NCBI GenBank assembly: GCA_965243835.1
Contig: OZ251578.1
Coordinates: 1,116,001-1,180,000, forward strand
DNA length: 64,000 nt
Origin: G965202665 sp965243835
GTDB lineage: Bacteria > Actinomycetota > Acidimicrobiia > Spongiisociales > Spongiisociaceae
Reading direction: 5' to 3'
The notes below the pieces were generated by a model. That model ran no database searches, was not told the origin of the DNA, and saw nothing but the letters and a program-made list of their open reading frames with translations. Made by a program: the position numbers and the translations under genes. Each line of letters starts with the position of its first letter. Position 1 is the first letter of the stretch. Below are positions 8,006 to 17,095 of the stretch, one piece after another.

Positions 8006-10827
8006 AACGCAAACTCATAGAGGTAGCACTGCCGCTGGAGGCCATCAGCCGCGAGTCGGCCCGGGAGAAGTCCATCCGGCACGGTCATCCGTCTACGTTG
8101 CACCTGTGGTGGGCTCGTCGCCCGCTGGCGGCGGCACGGGCCGTGCTTTGGTCGTCGCTGGTGGACGACCCGTCCTCGCGCCCGGATGATTTCCCGACGG
8201 TGGAGGATCAGAAACTGGAGCGTAAACGATTGTTCGATATTCTGGAGCGACTCATCAAGTGGGAGAGCAGCAACAATCAGGATGTGTTGGACGAAGCCCG
8301 TAGGGAAATCCATAAGAGCATCACCTCACCTCACCTCAACACAACACAACACAACACAACACAACACAACACAACACAACACAACACAACACAACACAAC
8401 ACAACACAACACAACACAAAGAATGTTAGCAGAAATCTGAGAAAAATCAAGGTTTTAGATCCGTTTTGCGGGGGAGGGACGATACCGCTCGAGGCGCAAC
8501 GCCTCGGGCTTTCCGCGTACGGGGGAGACCTGAACCCAGTCCCGGTCCTGATCGCCAAAGCGATGGTGGAAATCCCGCCTCGCTTCACCGGGCGGCCTCC
8601 GGTCAATCCCGAAGCCGGGCCGAATCGGGATTTGAAAACCTGGCAGGGAGCACAAGGATTAGCCGAAGATATTCGATATTACGGGAAGTGGATGCGGGAG
8701 CAGGCTTGGGAACGAATCGGTCATCTATATCCGCAGGCGGATGGGAAAACAGTAATTGCCTGGCTATGGGCCAGGACCGTCCAGTCTCCTGACCCGTCCT
8801 GGAAAGGTCATGTTCCTCTACTGAAATCCGGGATTTTGCGCAACAAGCCAGGTAAGCCAGTGGTGTGGGTAGAGCCGATAGTGGATCGTGATACGCAGAT
8901 CGTTTCGTATAAAGTTAGAGAGGGCGGTACTCCGGGTGACGGTACAATCAGCAGAGGGGGAGGGGTTTGCGTTGCTACTGGGGCATCATTTGATTTAGGA
9001 TATGTAAGGGAGCACGGCCAGAAGGGTAAGATAAGGGAGGTTTGTATAGGTGCTGTGGTTGAGGAGAGTAAGGGGCGTGGTTATGTGTCTCCTCCTGAGT
9101 TGCAGGATGTGCCTGAACCGAGTTGGAAACCTAAAGGTATATTACTAGGTAAAGCTGCTGTGAATGTTCCACTGTATGGAATGACAGAGTGGGGAGATTT
9201 GTTTAACAGTCGTCAGTTAGTCGCGGTAACCACGTTTTCTGATTTGTTGTTTGAAGTGCGAGAGATAATTGAGAGGGATGCTCATAATGTGGGGTTGGCT
9301 GATGACAAGATACGGTTGCGTGATGGAGGGACAGGTGTTATGGCATATACAGATGCGTTGATTACATATTTGGCGTTCGTAGTTAATAAATGTGCTGATT
9401 ATTGGTCAAGTCTTTGTAGTTGGCACAATAGCGGAGAAAAAATTCGAAATACATTCGGTCGACAGGCGATAGCTATGATATGGGATTATGCAGAAGCTAA
9501 CCCGTTTTCTTTTTCCACAGGAAATTGGTCAGGTCAGGTTAAGTGGGTGGAGAGGGCAGTTGCTCATTTGCCTAGCTCGGGATTTGGGGAGGTAGTACAA
9601 AGGGATGCAGTAGCCAGACTAAAGGAAGTAGAGTGCTCGGTAGTGTGTACTGATCCGCCTTATTATGATAATATTCAATATGCGGATATATCTGATTTTT
9701 ACTATACTTGGATGTGCCGTAATTTATCGAATACTTGGCCGGATGAGTGTGCCACATTGTTAACGCCAAAGCGTGAGGAGTTGGTAGCTAATCCCTGGCG
9801 GGCAGGTTCTAAGGAAGCGGCAAAATATCATTTTGAGTCGGGAATGTTAAAAGTCATGGAGAGGATAGCCCAAAATCAGCATTCCGATTTTCCAGCATCA
9901 ATATTTTACGCATTCAAACAACAGGAAACAAAAGAAGGGAATGTAACCTCTACAGGTTGGGAAACTTTTCTTCAAAGTTTGGTGGATGCCGGGTTGGAGA
10001 TTACCGCTACTTGGCCGATACGGACTGAAATGGGAAATCGGATGGTGTCTATGGGAAAGTCGGCGTTGGCCTCATCGGTGATGTTGGCTTGTCGGCCTCG
10101 GCCGGAGGACGCGCTGTTGGAGACGCGGGGTGGGTTTATGGAGGCTTTGCGGGAGGAGTTGCCGGAGGCTGTCGGCCTACTACAGGAGCAGGCTATTCCG
10201 CCGGTGGATATGGCGCAGTCGGCGATCGGGCCGGGGATGCGGGTGTTCTCCCGTTACAAGAGGGTGGTGGAGGCCAACGGGGACACGTTGCGGGTGCGCA
10301 CCGCCTTGGCCCTCATCAACGAGGTGTTGGAAGAAATCTTGTCCGAGGAGGAGACCGAGTTGGACGCCGACAGCCGGTTCGCCCTCACCTGGTACCGCCA
10401 GTTTGGTTTTGAGCCGGGCCCGTTCGGGGCCGCGGAGACACTTTCCAAGGCCATGAACACCTCGGTGGCGGGGGTGGTGGAGGCGGGCGTGGCCGAATCC
10501 AAGGGCGGCTCGGTTCGGTTGATTACCCGGGAGGAGTTGGATCCGGAGTGGGACCCGGCCGAGGACCGGCGACTGACCGTTTGGGAGTTGACCCAACATT
10601 TAGTGGCGCGCCTGGATGTGTCGGAAGTGAGGGCGGGGGAGTTGTTGGGGAGGGCGGGTGGTTTTGGGGATTACGCCCGCCATTTGGCGTATCTGTTGTA
10701 TGAGGTGGCCAACGCCGCCGGACGCACCGAGGATGCGGTGGCCTACAACTCGCTGGTAGCGGCCTGGGACAGCCTCTTGTTGGAAGCCGCCAAAGGTCGG
10801 CGACCCCTCCCGGATATTGACGCCTGA
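7999..10827 (+). CDS. DUF1156 DNA adenine methylase with an in-frame pentanucleotide repeat
   Basis: 942 residues. The N-terminus (EVALPLEAISRESAREKSIRHGHPSTLHLWWARRPLAAARA, split here as EVALPLEAISRESAREK then IRHGHPSTLHLWWARRPLA) is the DUF1156 domain. Methylase motif I is LDPFCGGGTIPLEA (about residue 153) and motif IV is DPPYYDNIQY (about residue 551), indicating an N6-adenine or N4-cytosine methylase. A run of TQHNT residues from about residue 113 is encoded by roughly 16 copies of ACAAC. DUF1156 enzymes usually sit in multi-gene anti-phage loci; no partner nuclease is adjacent here. The middle (about 8830-10050) is much more AT-rich than both ends. The frame is open as assembled, so the gene would be ON. 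Confidence 0.88.
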   Translation: MVKRKLIEVALPLEAISRESAREKSIRHGHPSTLHLWWARRPLAAARAVLWSSLVDDPSSRPDDFPTVEDQKLERKRLFDILERLIKWESSNNQDVLDEARREIHKSITSPHLNTTQHNTTQHNTTQHNTTQHNTTQHNTKNVSRNLRKIKVLDPFCGGGTIPLEAQRLGLSAYGGDLNPVPVLIAKAMVEIPPRFTGRPPVNPEAGPNRDLKTWQGAQGLAEDIRYYGKWMREQAWERIGHLYPQADGKTVIAWLWARTVQSPDPSWKGHVPLLKSGILRNKPGKPVVWVEPIVDRDTQIVSYKVREGGTPGDGTISRGGGVCVATGASFDLGYVREHGQKGKIREVCIGAVVEESKGRGYVSPPELQDVPEPSWKPKGILLGKAAVNVPLYGMTEWGDLFNSRQLVAVTTFSDLLFEVREIIERDAHNVGLADDKIRLRDGGTGVMAYTDALITYLAFVVNKCADYWSSLCSWHNSGEKIRNTFGRQAIAMIWDYAEANPFSFSTGNWSGQVKWVERAVAHLPSSGFGEVVQRDAVARLKEVECSVVCTDPPYYDNIQYADISDFYYTWMCRNLSNTWPDECATLLTPKREELVANPWRAGSKEAAKYHFESGMLKVMERIAQNQHSDFPASIFYAFKQQETKEGNVTSTGWETFLQSLVDAGLEITATWPIRTEMGNRMVSMGKSALASSVMLACRPRPEDALLETRGGFMEALREELPEAVGLLQEQAIPPVDMAQSAIGPGMRVFSRYKRVVEANGDTLRVRTALALINEVLEEILSEEETELDADSRFALTWYRQFGFEPGPFGAAETLSKAMNTSVAGVVEAGVAESKGGSVRLITREELDPEWDPAEDRRLTVWELTQHLVARLDVSEVRAGELLGRAGGFGDYARHLAYLLYEVANAAGRTEDAVAYNSLVAAWDSLLLEAAKGRRPLPDIDA
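8337..8419 (+). repeat. Pentanucleotide ACAAC tandem repeat inside the methylase gene
   Basis: 83 bp, about 16.6 perfect copies of ACAAC, directly preceded by three copies of a TCACC-type pentamer (8321-8336). Because the unit is 5 bp, gain or loss of one unit shifts the reading frame, the classic architecture for slipped-strand phase variation. The repeat lies between the DUF1156 N-domain and motif I, where it encodes a hydrophilic linker that should tolerate length changes of three units. Confidence 0.95.
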
Positions 10828-10849
10828 ACCGGCGGGTAAAATTTACTCT

Positions 10850-11665
10850 ATGAAATCTTATTCCACCGTTGGTCGCGTCTTGCGACGGGCGGTCCGGGTG
10901 GCGGCCGGGGCGGGCGCCGTCGGGGTGGGCGGTTTGGTCGCCCAGGGTTACTACGCCGGGCACCGCCGTCTTCCCCACTCGCCGGACCTGGAATGTTCCG
11001 GCGTGTTCGGCCATCCGGACGGCTCCCCCGTCCGCATCGTCGCCTTGGGTGACAGCGTGCTGACCGGGGCCGGTCTGCTCCGTCCGGCTGATATGTGGTT
11101 GCGGCAGGCCGTTCATCGGTTGCCCTACCGATACCGGATCGACCTGCGGGTGCTGGCCCGGGGCGGAGCCCGGGTGCGGGAGGTGCGCGACCGGCAGTTG
11201 CCCGCCGCATTGGAGATGTCCCCGGACATTGCGGTGGTGTCGGGCGGGGCCAACGACCTGCTGCGGGGAGTCCCCGCCCGCCTCATCCAGAGTCGTTTGG
11301 CGGAAGTGGCGGAGGGGCTGTCCGGGGCCGCGCAACGGGTGATTTTTATGGGGATCGGGGATTTGGGCTCCATCCCCCGGGCCCCGCAACCGCTGGCCGC
11401 TTTTCTCACCTGGCGTTCCCGGCGGGGAAACCGGGCCCACCAGCGAATGGAGCGCGTTCACCCCAAAGCTACGACGTTGTCCATGTGGGACGGGGTCAGC
11501 CAGGCGTTCCGGGCCGACCCCGGATTGTTCGGCCCCGACCTGTTTCATCCCAACGCCGACGGCCACCGCTTGTGGTCGGATGCGGTCTACGCCCCGTTGC
11601 TGGCCGCCTGTCGCCAAGTCGCCTCCGCCCGGTCGCCGGCGCGGGATCGCCGCCGGGCCGGCTGA
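10850..11665 (+). CDS. SGNH/GDSL-family hydrolase with N-terminal membrane anchor
   Basis: 271 residues from ATG 10850. A basic start and an Ala/Gly/Val-rich segment (residues about 10-30) look like a signal anchor. The catalytic block I is VALGDSVLTGAG (Ser nucleophile), block III is SGGANDLLRG (oxyanion Asn) and block V is DLFHPNADGHRLW (Asp-x2-His). This supports an esterase or acyl-hydrolase outside the membrane. It begins 22 nt after the methylase stop with no strong ribosome site. Confidence 0.82.
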   Translation: MKSYSTVGRVLRRAVRVAAGAGAVGVGGLVAQGYYAGHRRLPHSPDLECSGVFGHPDGSPVRIVALGDSVLTGAGLLRPADMWLRQAVHRLPYRYRIDLRVLARGGARVREVRDRQLPAALEMSPDIAVVSGGANDLLRGVPARLIQSRLAEVAEGLSGAAQRVIFMGIGDLGSIPRAPQPLAAFLTWRSRRGNRAHQRMERVHPKATTLSMWDGVSQAFRADPGLFGPDLFHPNADGHRLWSDAVYAPLLAACRQVASARSPARDRRRAG

Positions 11666-11726
11666 CCGCCCTCCGCGCGCCCCGGTCTTTCGTTGACCCC
11701 CCGCTCCCGATGGGGCTCCGCCTGAT

Positions 11727-11755
11727 TTGACAACCTTTTTAAAATAATCTAGAAT
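11727..11755 (+). promoter_or_regulatory. Near-consensus sigma-70-type promoter
   Basis: TTGACA (11727-11732), a 17-nt AT-rich spacer and TAGAAT (11750-11755). It lies about 80 nt upstream of the HNH gene and could give constitutive expression in addition to the damage-type promoter closer to the start. Confidence 0.65.
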
Positions 11756-11806
11756 ATGGGAATAAATACCCTGCCAATTCAGTTATACGCTATACAAGGG
11801 GTAAAA

Positions 11807-11829
11807 ATGTCACACCCCCCTCCTAAGGT
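11807..11829 (+). promoter_or_regulatory. RecA-NDp/PafBC-like promoter of the HNH gene
   Basis: ATGTCACAC, 8 nt, TAAGGT. The -10-like hexamer ends 7 nt before ATG 11837, predicting a leaderless or nearly leaderless mRNA. DUF222-HNH (13E12-type) genes of mycobacteria belong to the LexA-independent DNA-damage regulon, which fits. AAGGTG in the same place could also serve as a ribosome site, so the two readings overlap. Confidence 0.65.
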
Positions 11830-11836
11830 GAACACC

Positions 11837-13135
11837 ATGCAACACAACCCGCACACCCCCGCCGCAACGCTGGAGCAAACCTGCGGGCGGTTCGAAACCG
11901 CCATCGCCGCGGCCGTGGCCGGGTTGCGCCGACAGGTGGGTTCGGACTTGTCCCGCTCCCAGCTGGGGCAAGTGGCGGAAGCGGTGCGACGGGCGGAGGC
12001 GCAGGTGGCGTCCTTGAAATGCGACTTGGCCGGCCGGCTCAGCCGCACCGACGGGGGCGCCGGGGCCGGGGAGGTGCTTCGGGACCAGTTGGGGGTTACC
12101 AATCATCAGGCCAAGCAGTTGTCGCAGGTGGCCCGCAAGTTGGAGGAGATGCCCAACACGCGGGCCAAGCTGGAGGCGGGGGAGATCACCTTGTCAAACG
12201 CCGCCGCACTGGCCTCGGCGGCCCAAGAATGCGGAGCCCGGCAAGTGGATCGGAACAAGGGGCTTCTGGCCGAGGCGGCTGCCTCCAACCCGGACGATTT
12301 CCGCAGGCAATCCCGCCGGTGGTCCAACTCCCACAGTCCGGACCGGGGCGAGGAACTGCTCCGGCGGCAACGGCGGCGCCGCGCGGCCAACCTGTTCTGG
12401 AGCGAAGATTCGGAAATGGGAATCCTGCGCGCCGAGATGGACTACATCACTTTCGGGCAGGTGCGGCAAGCCCTGGACAAACGCACCGACCAGTTGCGGC
12501 GGGAGGACTCCGGCGGGGATATCCACTCCGATGATGTGCGCACTGGCGCGCAAAGGCGGGCGGACGCCCTCGTGGAACTGCTCACCGGCCGCCGCGCCCA
12601 CACCTTGGAGCCCCTGCCCGACGCCGGGGGCGAACCGGGCAAGACGGTTACGCAACTGGTGGTGGTAGCCGACGCGGGCATGATAGACGGCTCCCGCCCG
12701 GACGGGACATGTGAAATACTGGGCGCCGGACCCGTCCCGCCGTCTGTTTTGGAGAACCTGTCGCCCGACGACTTCGTGTGCGGGATCATCTTCGGCGGCA
12801 AAGGGCGAGTGTTATGGCTGGGACGCAACCAGCGACTGGGCAACGGTGCGCAAAGATTGGCCGCCGCGGTGCGTGATAAGGGATGCGTGCGGTGCGACGC
12901 CCCCGTTCACCGCACCGAGTTGCACCACCTGCGGGATTGGTACGACGGCGGCCCCACCGATATTGACAACCTGGTGTCCCTGTGCGGGCCCCACCATCGG
13001 GAGTTGCAGGAGCACAACCGGGAGTTGGTAAAAATTGGAAACAGATGGCAAACCCGCCCCCGCGCCGGACCGCCCCCGCCGCCCCGCCCATCGCGGCCAG
13101 CCAAACCCCCCGCCCGCGCCGGCCCTTCCCCATAA
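11837..13135 (+). CDS. DUF222 / HNH endonuclease (13E12 repeat family)
   Basis: 432 residues from ATG 11837. The DUF222 helical domain covers roughly residues 10-290, and a C-terminal HNH domain covers about 350-395. The HNH has CVRC, the ELHHLRDWYDGG His pair, DNLVSLC and HHRELQEH, so zinc-binding and catalytic residues are intact. It ends in a Pro/Arg-rich tail. Families of this type are multi-copy in Actinomycetota; their target is unknown. A decayed copy of the last 480 bp lies at 15.2-15.7 kb. An upstream ATG at 11756 is possible but would pass through the promoter element. Confidence 0.88.
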   Translation: MQHNPHTPAATLEQTCGRFETAIAAAVAGLRRQVGSDLSRSQLGQVAEAVRRAEAQVASLKCDLAGRLSRTDGGAGAGEVLRDQLGVTNHQAKQLSQVARKLEEMPNTRAKLEAGEITLSNAAALASAAQECGARQVDRNKGLLAEAAASNPDDFRRQSRRWSNSHSPDRGEELLRRQRRRRAANLFWSEDSEMGILRAEMDYITFGQVRQALDKRTDQLRREDSGGDIHSDDVRTGAQRRADALVELLTGRRAHTLEPLPDAGGEPGKTVTQLVVVADAGMIDGSRPDGTCEILGAGPVPPSVLENLSPDDFVCGIIFGGKGRVLWLGRNQRLGNGAQRLAAAVRDKGCVRCDAPVHRTELHHLRDWYDGGPTDIDNLVSLCGPHHRELQEHNRELVKIGNRWQTRPRAGPPPPPRPSRPAKPPARAGPSP

Positions 13136-13169
13136 TCCCCCTTTACTTTCCCGCCACCGACGGCCTAGT

Positions 13170-13237
13170 GCGACTTGAATGTCGAACTCCACACCGCTGA
13201 GGTCCCAGCCTTTGATAGTCGCGTTAGCCGGTTTCAT
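13170..13237 (-). pseudogene. 5' fragment of an unknown gene with a good ribosome site
   Basis: A minus-strand ATG at 13237 preceded by CGAAAGGAAACGCAACT starts MKPANATIKGWDLSGVEFDI, after which the frame runs into the antisense of the HNH gene. The 27 nt around the start are nearly identical to those of the gene starting at 14026, which also begins MKP. It is best explained as a duplicated or truncated gene start. Bases 13136-13169 and 13238-13266 hold nothing else recognisable. Confidence 0.45.
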
Positions 13238-13266
13238 AGTTGCGTTTCCTTTCGTTGAGCTTCCCG

Positions 13267-14026
13267 TTAGGGAAGGGTTTCTCTTTTACCCCACCATTCC
13301 GCCCACTCCGCCGGATGGCATTCCGGTCTCGCATACACACCCTGCCCGTACCGAGTTCCGGTCCCGATGGGAAGCCTCCACGCGTTGATACAATCCTGCC
13401 CCGGCGGTTCCACCTGCTGGAAAGTAACGCTACGGAACCGGTGATGCGGTTCTTCTTCGCCGGTCATCCGGTTGGTAGAAGTCTTGACCTGGTATTCCGC
13501 TGTTTGGAAATTCGTCCAAGAATACACATCCGCTCGTACCGGGAAAGCCGCCTGGGTGGTCCGGGAGCTTCCATACAATCCAACGCTGAAACCCCCGGTC
13601 TGGGACTATCACCCGACCCATCAGTGGTGAACACACTCCGAGTGTATCCCACGCTCCACGAAGGGCCTTTCAACGGGTCCAACGGGATGGGACCATCCGG
13701 GTCGGCTACATACACCGCCAGTACAGACTGGTCGTCTTCATCGTTCGTTCCCTGGTAGAAGAACCAGTGGATAATCAGGTCTCTTTCTTCAATCGGCACT
13801 CCCGCAATCGGTTCGCGGGGGATGGTGATTGTCGGTGGCCTAGTAGTAGTTGTGGTCGGCGGCAAGGTAGTCGTAGCGGCCGTGGTTGTGGTTGTGGGTG
13901 TGCGTTCTCGGACGGAACGCCAATGGACGTACCTCTCACCCGCCAGGTCGCGTTGGCGATTATCGCCCCGCCGGTCGCCAGGGTGAAGGCGGCCAGCAGG
14001 ATGGCGGTCAGGGTTCTTGGTTTCAT
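13267..14026 (-). pseudogene. Frameshifted secreted protein with a Thr-rich linker
   Basis: The start at 14026 has a GAAAGG ribosome site and a signal or anchor segment (MKPRTLTAILLAAFTLATGG). The coherent protein then moves to a second frame near 13900, giving a TTTTT/PP linker and a folded-looking stretch (IPIEERDLIIHWFFYQ type residues, about 13640-13800). It moves to a third frame near 13570, giving VRADVYSWTNFQTAEYQVK and QDCINAWRLPIG down to 13267. At least two frameshifts separate the parts, so it is a pseudogene unless the assembly is wrong here. No known family. Confidence 0.55.
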
Positions 14027-14085
14027 AGGTTGTGTTCCCTTTCGTTGAGCGGCCCGCCCGCAGGTTAGCAGACAAACCAGGTTGG

Positions 14086-14673
14086 TTATTGTCCCGCTAG
14101 TTCTTCCTTGCGGGTTTCGAAGAAAGCGACCGTAGTCGCATCGTCGAAGTAGCACTTGCCGGATAGTTCCTCATACACGGGGTCGTAGATACTTTCCCCG
14201 CGAGGGAGAGTGAGTTCCTTCCAGCAAGTGATACACCGATAAGTAGCGTGCATATCATCTGAGGCTACGGGTTGCCAAGAATGGTCCGGCTCCCGGTCCG
14301 CCACACCTGCGACTATCTCCCCGGTCGGGGTGGGACGGCGGCCCGCCCACCAATCCCAGTAGGCCTCCACCGCCTCGCAGAACCGGGCGGATTCCTCTCT
14401 GGTGTCGTGATACCCGGCGGTGTCAATCACCCGCCCGGCGAGGCCCCGCTCGTCCACCCACTCCCCGTTCGCGACCACCATCAGATGCGCGGTCAAGTCC
14501 GCGAAGCACTCCCCTACGCCGCTCCAACGCCCGGTCTGGGAGTTGCGGTGGGGTTTCATCGGGGGTCGCGCCCGGTTGGTAGCGCGGGTCAGGAACTCGC
14601 CGTTGAGGAAGTCCCGCCAGGCGCGGGGATGCCAATCTCCAGGCCGCGTAGGTTGCGTAGTCGTGTCGGTCAT
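14086..14673 (-). CDS. Hypothetical accessory protein with a possible zinc site
   Basis: 195 residues from ATG 14673, preceded by GAAAGGAAATTAG. The composition is acidic and Trp-rich (AYWDWWAGRRP). CITCWKEL near residue 148 and a later Cys could bind zinc. I recognise no family. Strong GAAAGG-type ribosome sites here and in the flanking fragments, and the lack of metabolic neighbours, suggest an accessory or phage-derived cluster. Confidence 0.6.
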   Translation of the reverse strand: MTDTTTQPTRPGDWHPRAWRDFLNGEFLTRATNRARPPMKPHRNSQTGRWSGVGECFADLTAHLMVVANGEWVDERGLAGRVIDTAGYHDTREESARFCEAVEAYWDWWAGRRPTPTGEIVAGVADREPDHSWQPVASDDMHATYRCITCWKELTLPRGESIYDPVYEELSGKCYFDDATTVAFFETRKEELAGQ

Positions 14674-14698
14674 ATCTATCTAATTTCCTTTCGGTCAG

Positions 14699-14890
14699 GC
14701 CGCTTTTGCGGCTCTCTGAATATATAAAGGGAATTCACGGCGGGTTTCTTCCATCAAACCTTCCGTCGCCGCTGGGTGGTGGATTTCCCGGTAGGTCGGC
14801 GGAACGAAATGTTTGTAGACGACGTCCTTCCCCGTCTCGCTGATAACAGAGGTGTATTCACCGAACACTCCCAGATGCGTTAACGGCCGG
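14699..14890 (-). pseudogene. C-terminal fragment of an unknown gene
   Basis: A minus-strand frame ending in TGA at about 14699 reads KDVVYKHFVPPTYREIHHP and then EETRREFPLYIQRAAKAA, which looks coding, but an in-frame stop lies just before it and no normal start is present. It probably belonged to the same cluster as the gene at 14086. Confidence 0.4.
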
Positions 14891-14899
14891 GCGGGCCCT

Positions 14900-15180
14900 T
14901 AATAGGTCAACACAGACTGGATAACGGGGGGCGGCAACGGAACATCCCAGACCGGGTAAACGAACGCGGGGGGATGCGTGTTCCGCCCCCTCGGTTTCCC
15001 TGCCGGGTAGGTGGGGAAGAAAGAAGTTCCGACCATCGCCAAGAACTCCACTCCCGACACGAACCAGGGGAATCCGCTCCGCCCCGGTTGTCCGGCACGG
15101 GTGATAATTCGGGCGGTTTCGATCCCAGGCCTACGAGTTCGGTTTCAGGAATCGGCGTGAGTTCCTGTCCGGTCGTGAGG
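14900..15180 (-). repeat. Decayed copy of the 3' end of the AroQ-esterase gene
   Basis: Bases 15102-15170 align with the last part of the esterase gene (about 15938-16005). Shared blocks include GGTGATAATTCGGGCGG against GGTGATTATCCGGGCGG, CCCAGGCCT and AGGAATCGGCGTG against AGGAAATCGGCGTG. The remaining bases are not recognisable. No gene is present. Confidence 0.55.
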
Positions 15181-15184
15181 GCGA

Positions 15185-15715
15185 CTCCGGTAAGGCCCGT
15201 TGCGCAACCGGCGGTAGCAGTCGACTTGGGGGTGATAGAAGGTTCCCGTCCGGATACGTCCAGCACATCCCCGCCGAAGCCGAGTTGGGCGTAGTCGACT
15301 TGGGGGTGATAGAAGGTTCCCGTCCGGATGGGTCTTGTGAAATTTGGGAACCGGGCCGGTTCCGGACAACCTGTCGCCTGATGCTTTCGCGTGCGAGGTC
15401 ATCTTCAGGGGCAAAGGGCGAGTGTTGTGGCTGGGACGCAACCAGCGGTTGGGCACGGTGCGTAACGGCTGGCCGCCGCGGTGCGTGACAAGGGGTGCGT
15501 GCGGCGCGAGGCCCCCGTTCACCTTATTGCACCACTTGCGGGATTGGTACGACGGCGGGCCCCGCCATCGGGAGTTTCAGGAGTACAACCGGTAGTTGGT
15601 GAAAATTGGCAACAGCTGGCAAACCCGTCCCCGCGCCGGGCCGCCCCCGCCGCTCCGCCCGTCGCGGCCGGCCAAACCCCCGCCCGCGATGGCTCCTCCC
15701 CGTAAACCCTATCTT
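15185..15715 (+). pseudogene. Remnant of the 3' end of a DUF222-HNH gene, with a partial second copy
   Basis: 15285-15715 aligns along its length with 12655-13137 of the HNH gene, including the motifs that encode GRVLWLGRNQR, the HNH core and the Pro-rich tail. Frameshifts, an in-frame TAG and an internal deletion around the DNLVSLC segment destroy the frame. About 60 bp of the same sequence (VIEGSRPD region) is repeated just upstream at 15215-15285. Bases 15716-15931 hold nothing recognisable. Confidence 0.75.
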
Positions 15716-15931
15716 CTCCCACCGATTCCGCTATTCGGATATCACGTGCCCACCGAATGACTGAAAGGCAATGGCGCAACGCTCCCGGTGGCGATGGTCG
15801 GCGGTCCGGGACGGGCGGTTGCTACCACCTTGTCATCCCAAATTTCCGCTGACTATTTACCCCACCCGCGCCGGTACCGGTTCCGGGTCGCCGTCGCTCG
15901 ATTTTCCGACCCGTCGCCTGCCCATCCGGTT

Positions 15932-17095
15932 TTACGCGAGTTCGGTGATTATCCGGGCGGCTTCGGCCCAGGCCTCCGAGCTCGGTTCCAGGAAATCGGC
16001 GTGTCCGGCGCCGGGTATTTCCAACAGCTCCGCCGTCTCGCCCGCCGCCTGCGCGGCCCGCACGTAGTTGCGGCTCTGCGCAATATCCACCGATTCGTCC
16101 GCCGTTCCGTGCACCGCCCAAGTGGGGATTCCCAGCGGGACTTGTCGTACCGGGTTTAGTGGGTTCAAGTAATTCCGCTCGCCTCCCAGCAAGTTATCCA
16201 CCAGCTCCGCCAAGTGCGAGCGGGACGACAGTTCCAAGTCCAGCATGGACGCCAAGGCGACGAACCGGGCGGGCCTGACTTGCGCCTCGCGGGCCGCAAA
16301 AAACGCCACATGTCCGCCCGCCGAATGCCCGACCGCCGTCACCCGCTCCAAATCCAGGGGAAACTCGTCCGCCAACTCCCGCAGGTAATCCACCGCCGCC
16401 GCTCCGTCGGCCAACATATCCCGCCATCCCCCCACCGGCGGCAGGCGGCGGTATTCCACATTCCAGGTCGCCGTTCCCCGCCGGGCCAGGTCCGCGGCTA
16501 TCCCGTCCATTTGGTCCCGGGCGTAGGTCCGTCGCCATCCGCCGCCATGGAACAAGACCGCCAGGGGATAAGGGCCGTCGCCCCGGGACGGGTCGGGGAT
16601 GCGCAGATCGCCCATAGTATCCGGGTTGTTCGCGTCTTCCCCGTAGGAACGGGTAGCAGGCGGGTGCGCCGCCCGGTAGTGGAGATGGCGGATGGCCCAC
16701 TTGTAACCTTCTACGCCCCGCCCGAAAATGCGGCGCACGCAGGCCGGACCGATGCGGGACTCGCGCCGCCAGGGCTCCCGGGCCTCCACATCGGAAATGT
16801 GGATTTCCACGGTGGGGACCTCCGCCGCAACTATCGCATCATGCAGGGCGTAGCTGGTGTGGGTGAACGCCCCCGGGTTGAACACGATTCCGTCCGCCGT
16901 TCCCCGGGCGGCGTGCACGGCTTCTATCAGCTCCCCTTCGTGGTTGGACTGGAAGACCTGTAATGCGCCGCCCGACTCTCCGGCCCAGGCCCGGCATTTG
17001 TCTTCCACATCCGCCAGGGTGTCGGAGCCGTACACTTCCGGTTCCCGGGTTCCCAGCAGGTTCAGGTTCGGCCCGTTGAGCAACAGGTATTTCAT
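15932..17095 (-). CDS. aroQ: Type II 3-dehydroquinase fused to an alpha/beta-hydrolase esterase
   Basis: 387 residues, two domains. Residues 1-145 are type II dehydroquinase: NGPNLNLLGTREPEVYG (catalytic Arg and Tyr), FNPGAFTHTSYALHDAI and EIHISDVEAREPWRRES. Residues about 150-387 are an esterase of the dienelactone/carbohydrate esterase type: HGGGWRR (oxyanion), GHSAGGH (nucleophile Ser), HGTADESV (Asp) and GAGHADF (His). The linker has no internal start with a ribosome site, so a genuine fusion is likely. The first half makes 3-dehydroshikimate; the esterase substrate is unknown. Confidence 0.88.
   Translation of the reverse strand: MKYLLLNGPNLNLLGTREPEVYGSDTLADVEDKCRAWAGESGGALQVFQSNHEGELIEAVHAARGTADGIVFNPGAFTHTSYALHDAIVAAEVPTVEIHISDVEAREPWRRESRIGPACVRRIFGRGVEGYKWAIRHLHYRAAHPPATRSYGEDANNPDTMGDLRIPDPSRGDGPYPLAVLFHGGGWRRTYARDQMDGIAADLARRGTATWNVEYRRLPPVGGWRDMLADGAAAVDYLRELADEFPLDLERVTAVGHSAGGHVAFFAAREAQVRPARFVALASMLDLELSSRSHLAELVDNLLGGERNYLNPLNPVRQVPLGIPTWAVHGTADESVDIAQSRNYVRAAQAAGETAELLEIPGAGHADFLEPSSEAWAEAARIITELA

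Noticed and set aside
8337..8419. CRISPR-like array
   Set aside because: The repeat is a 5-bp perfect microsatellite in a coding frame, with no spacers.
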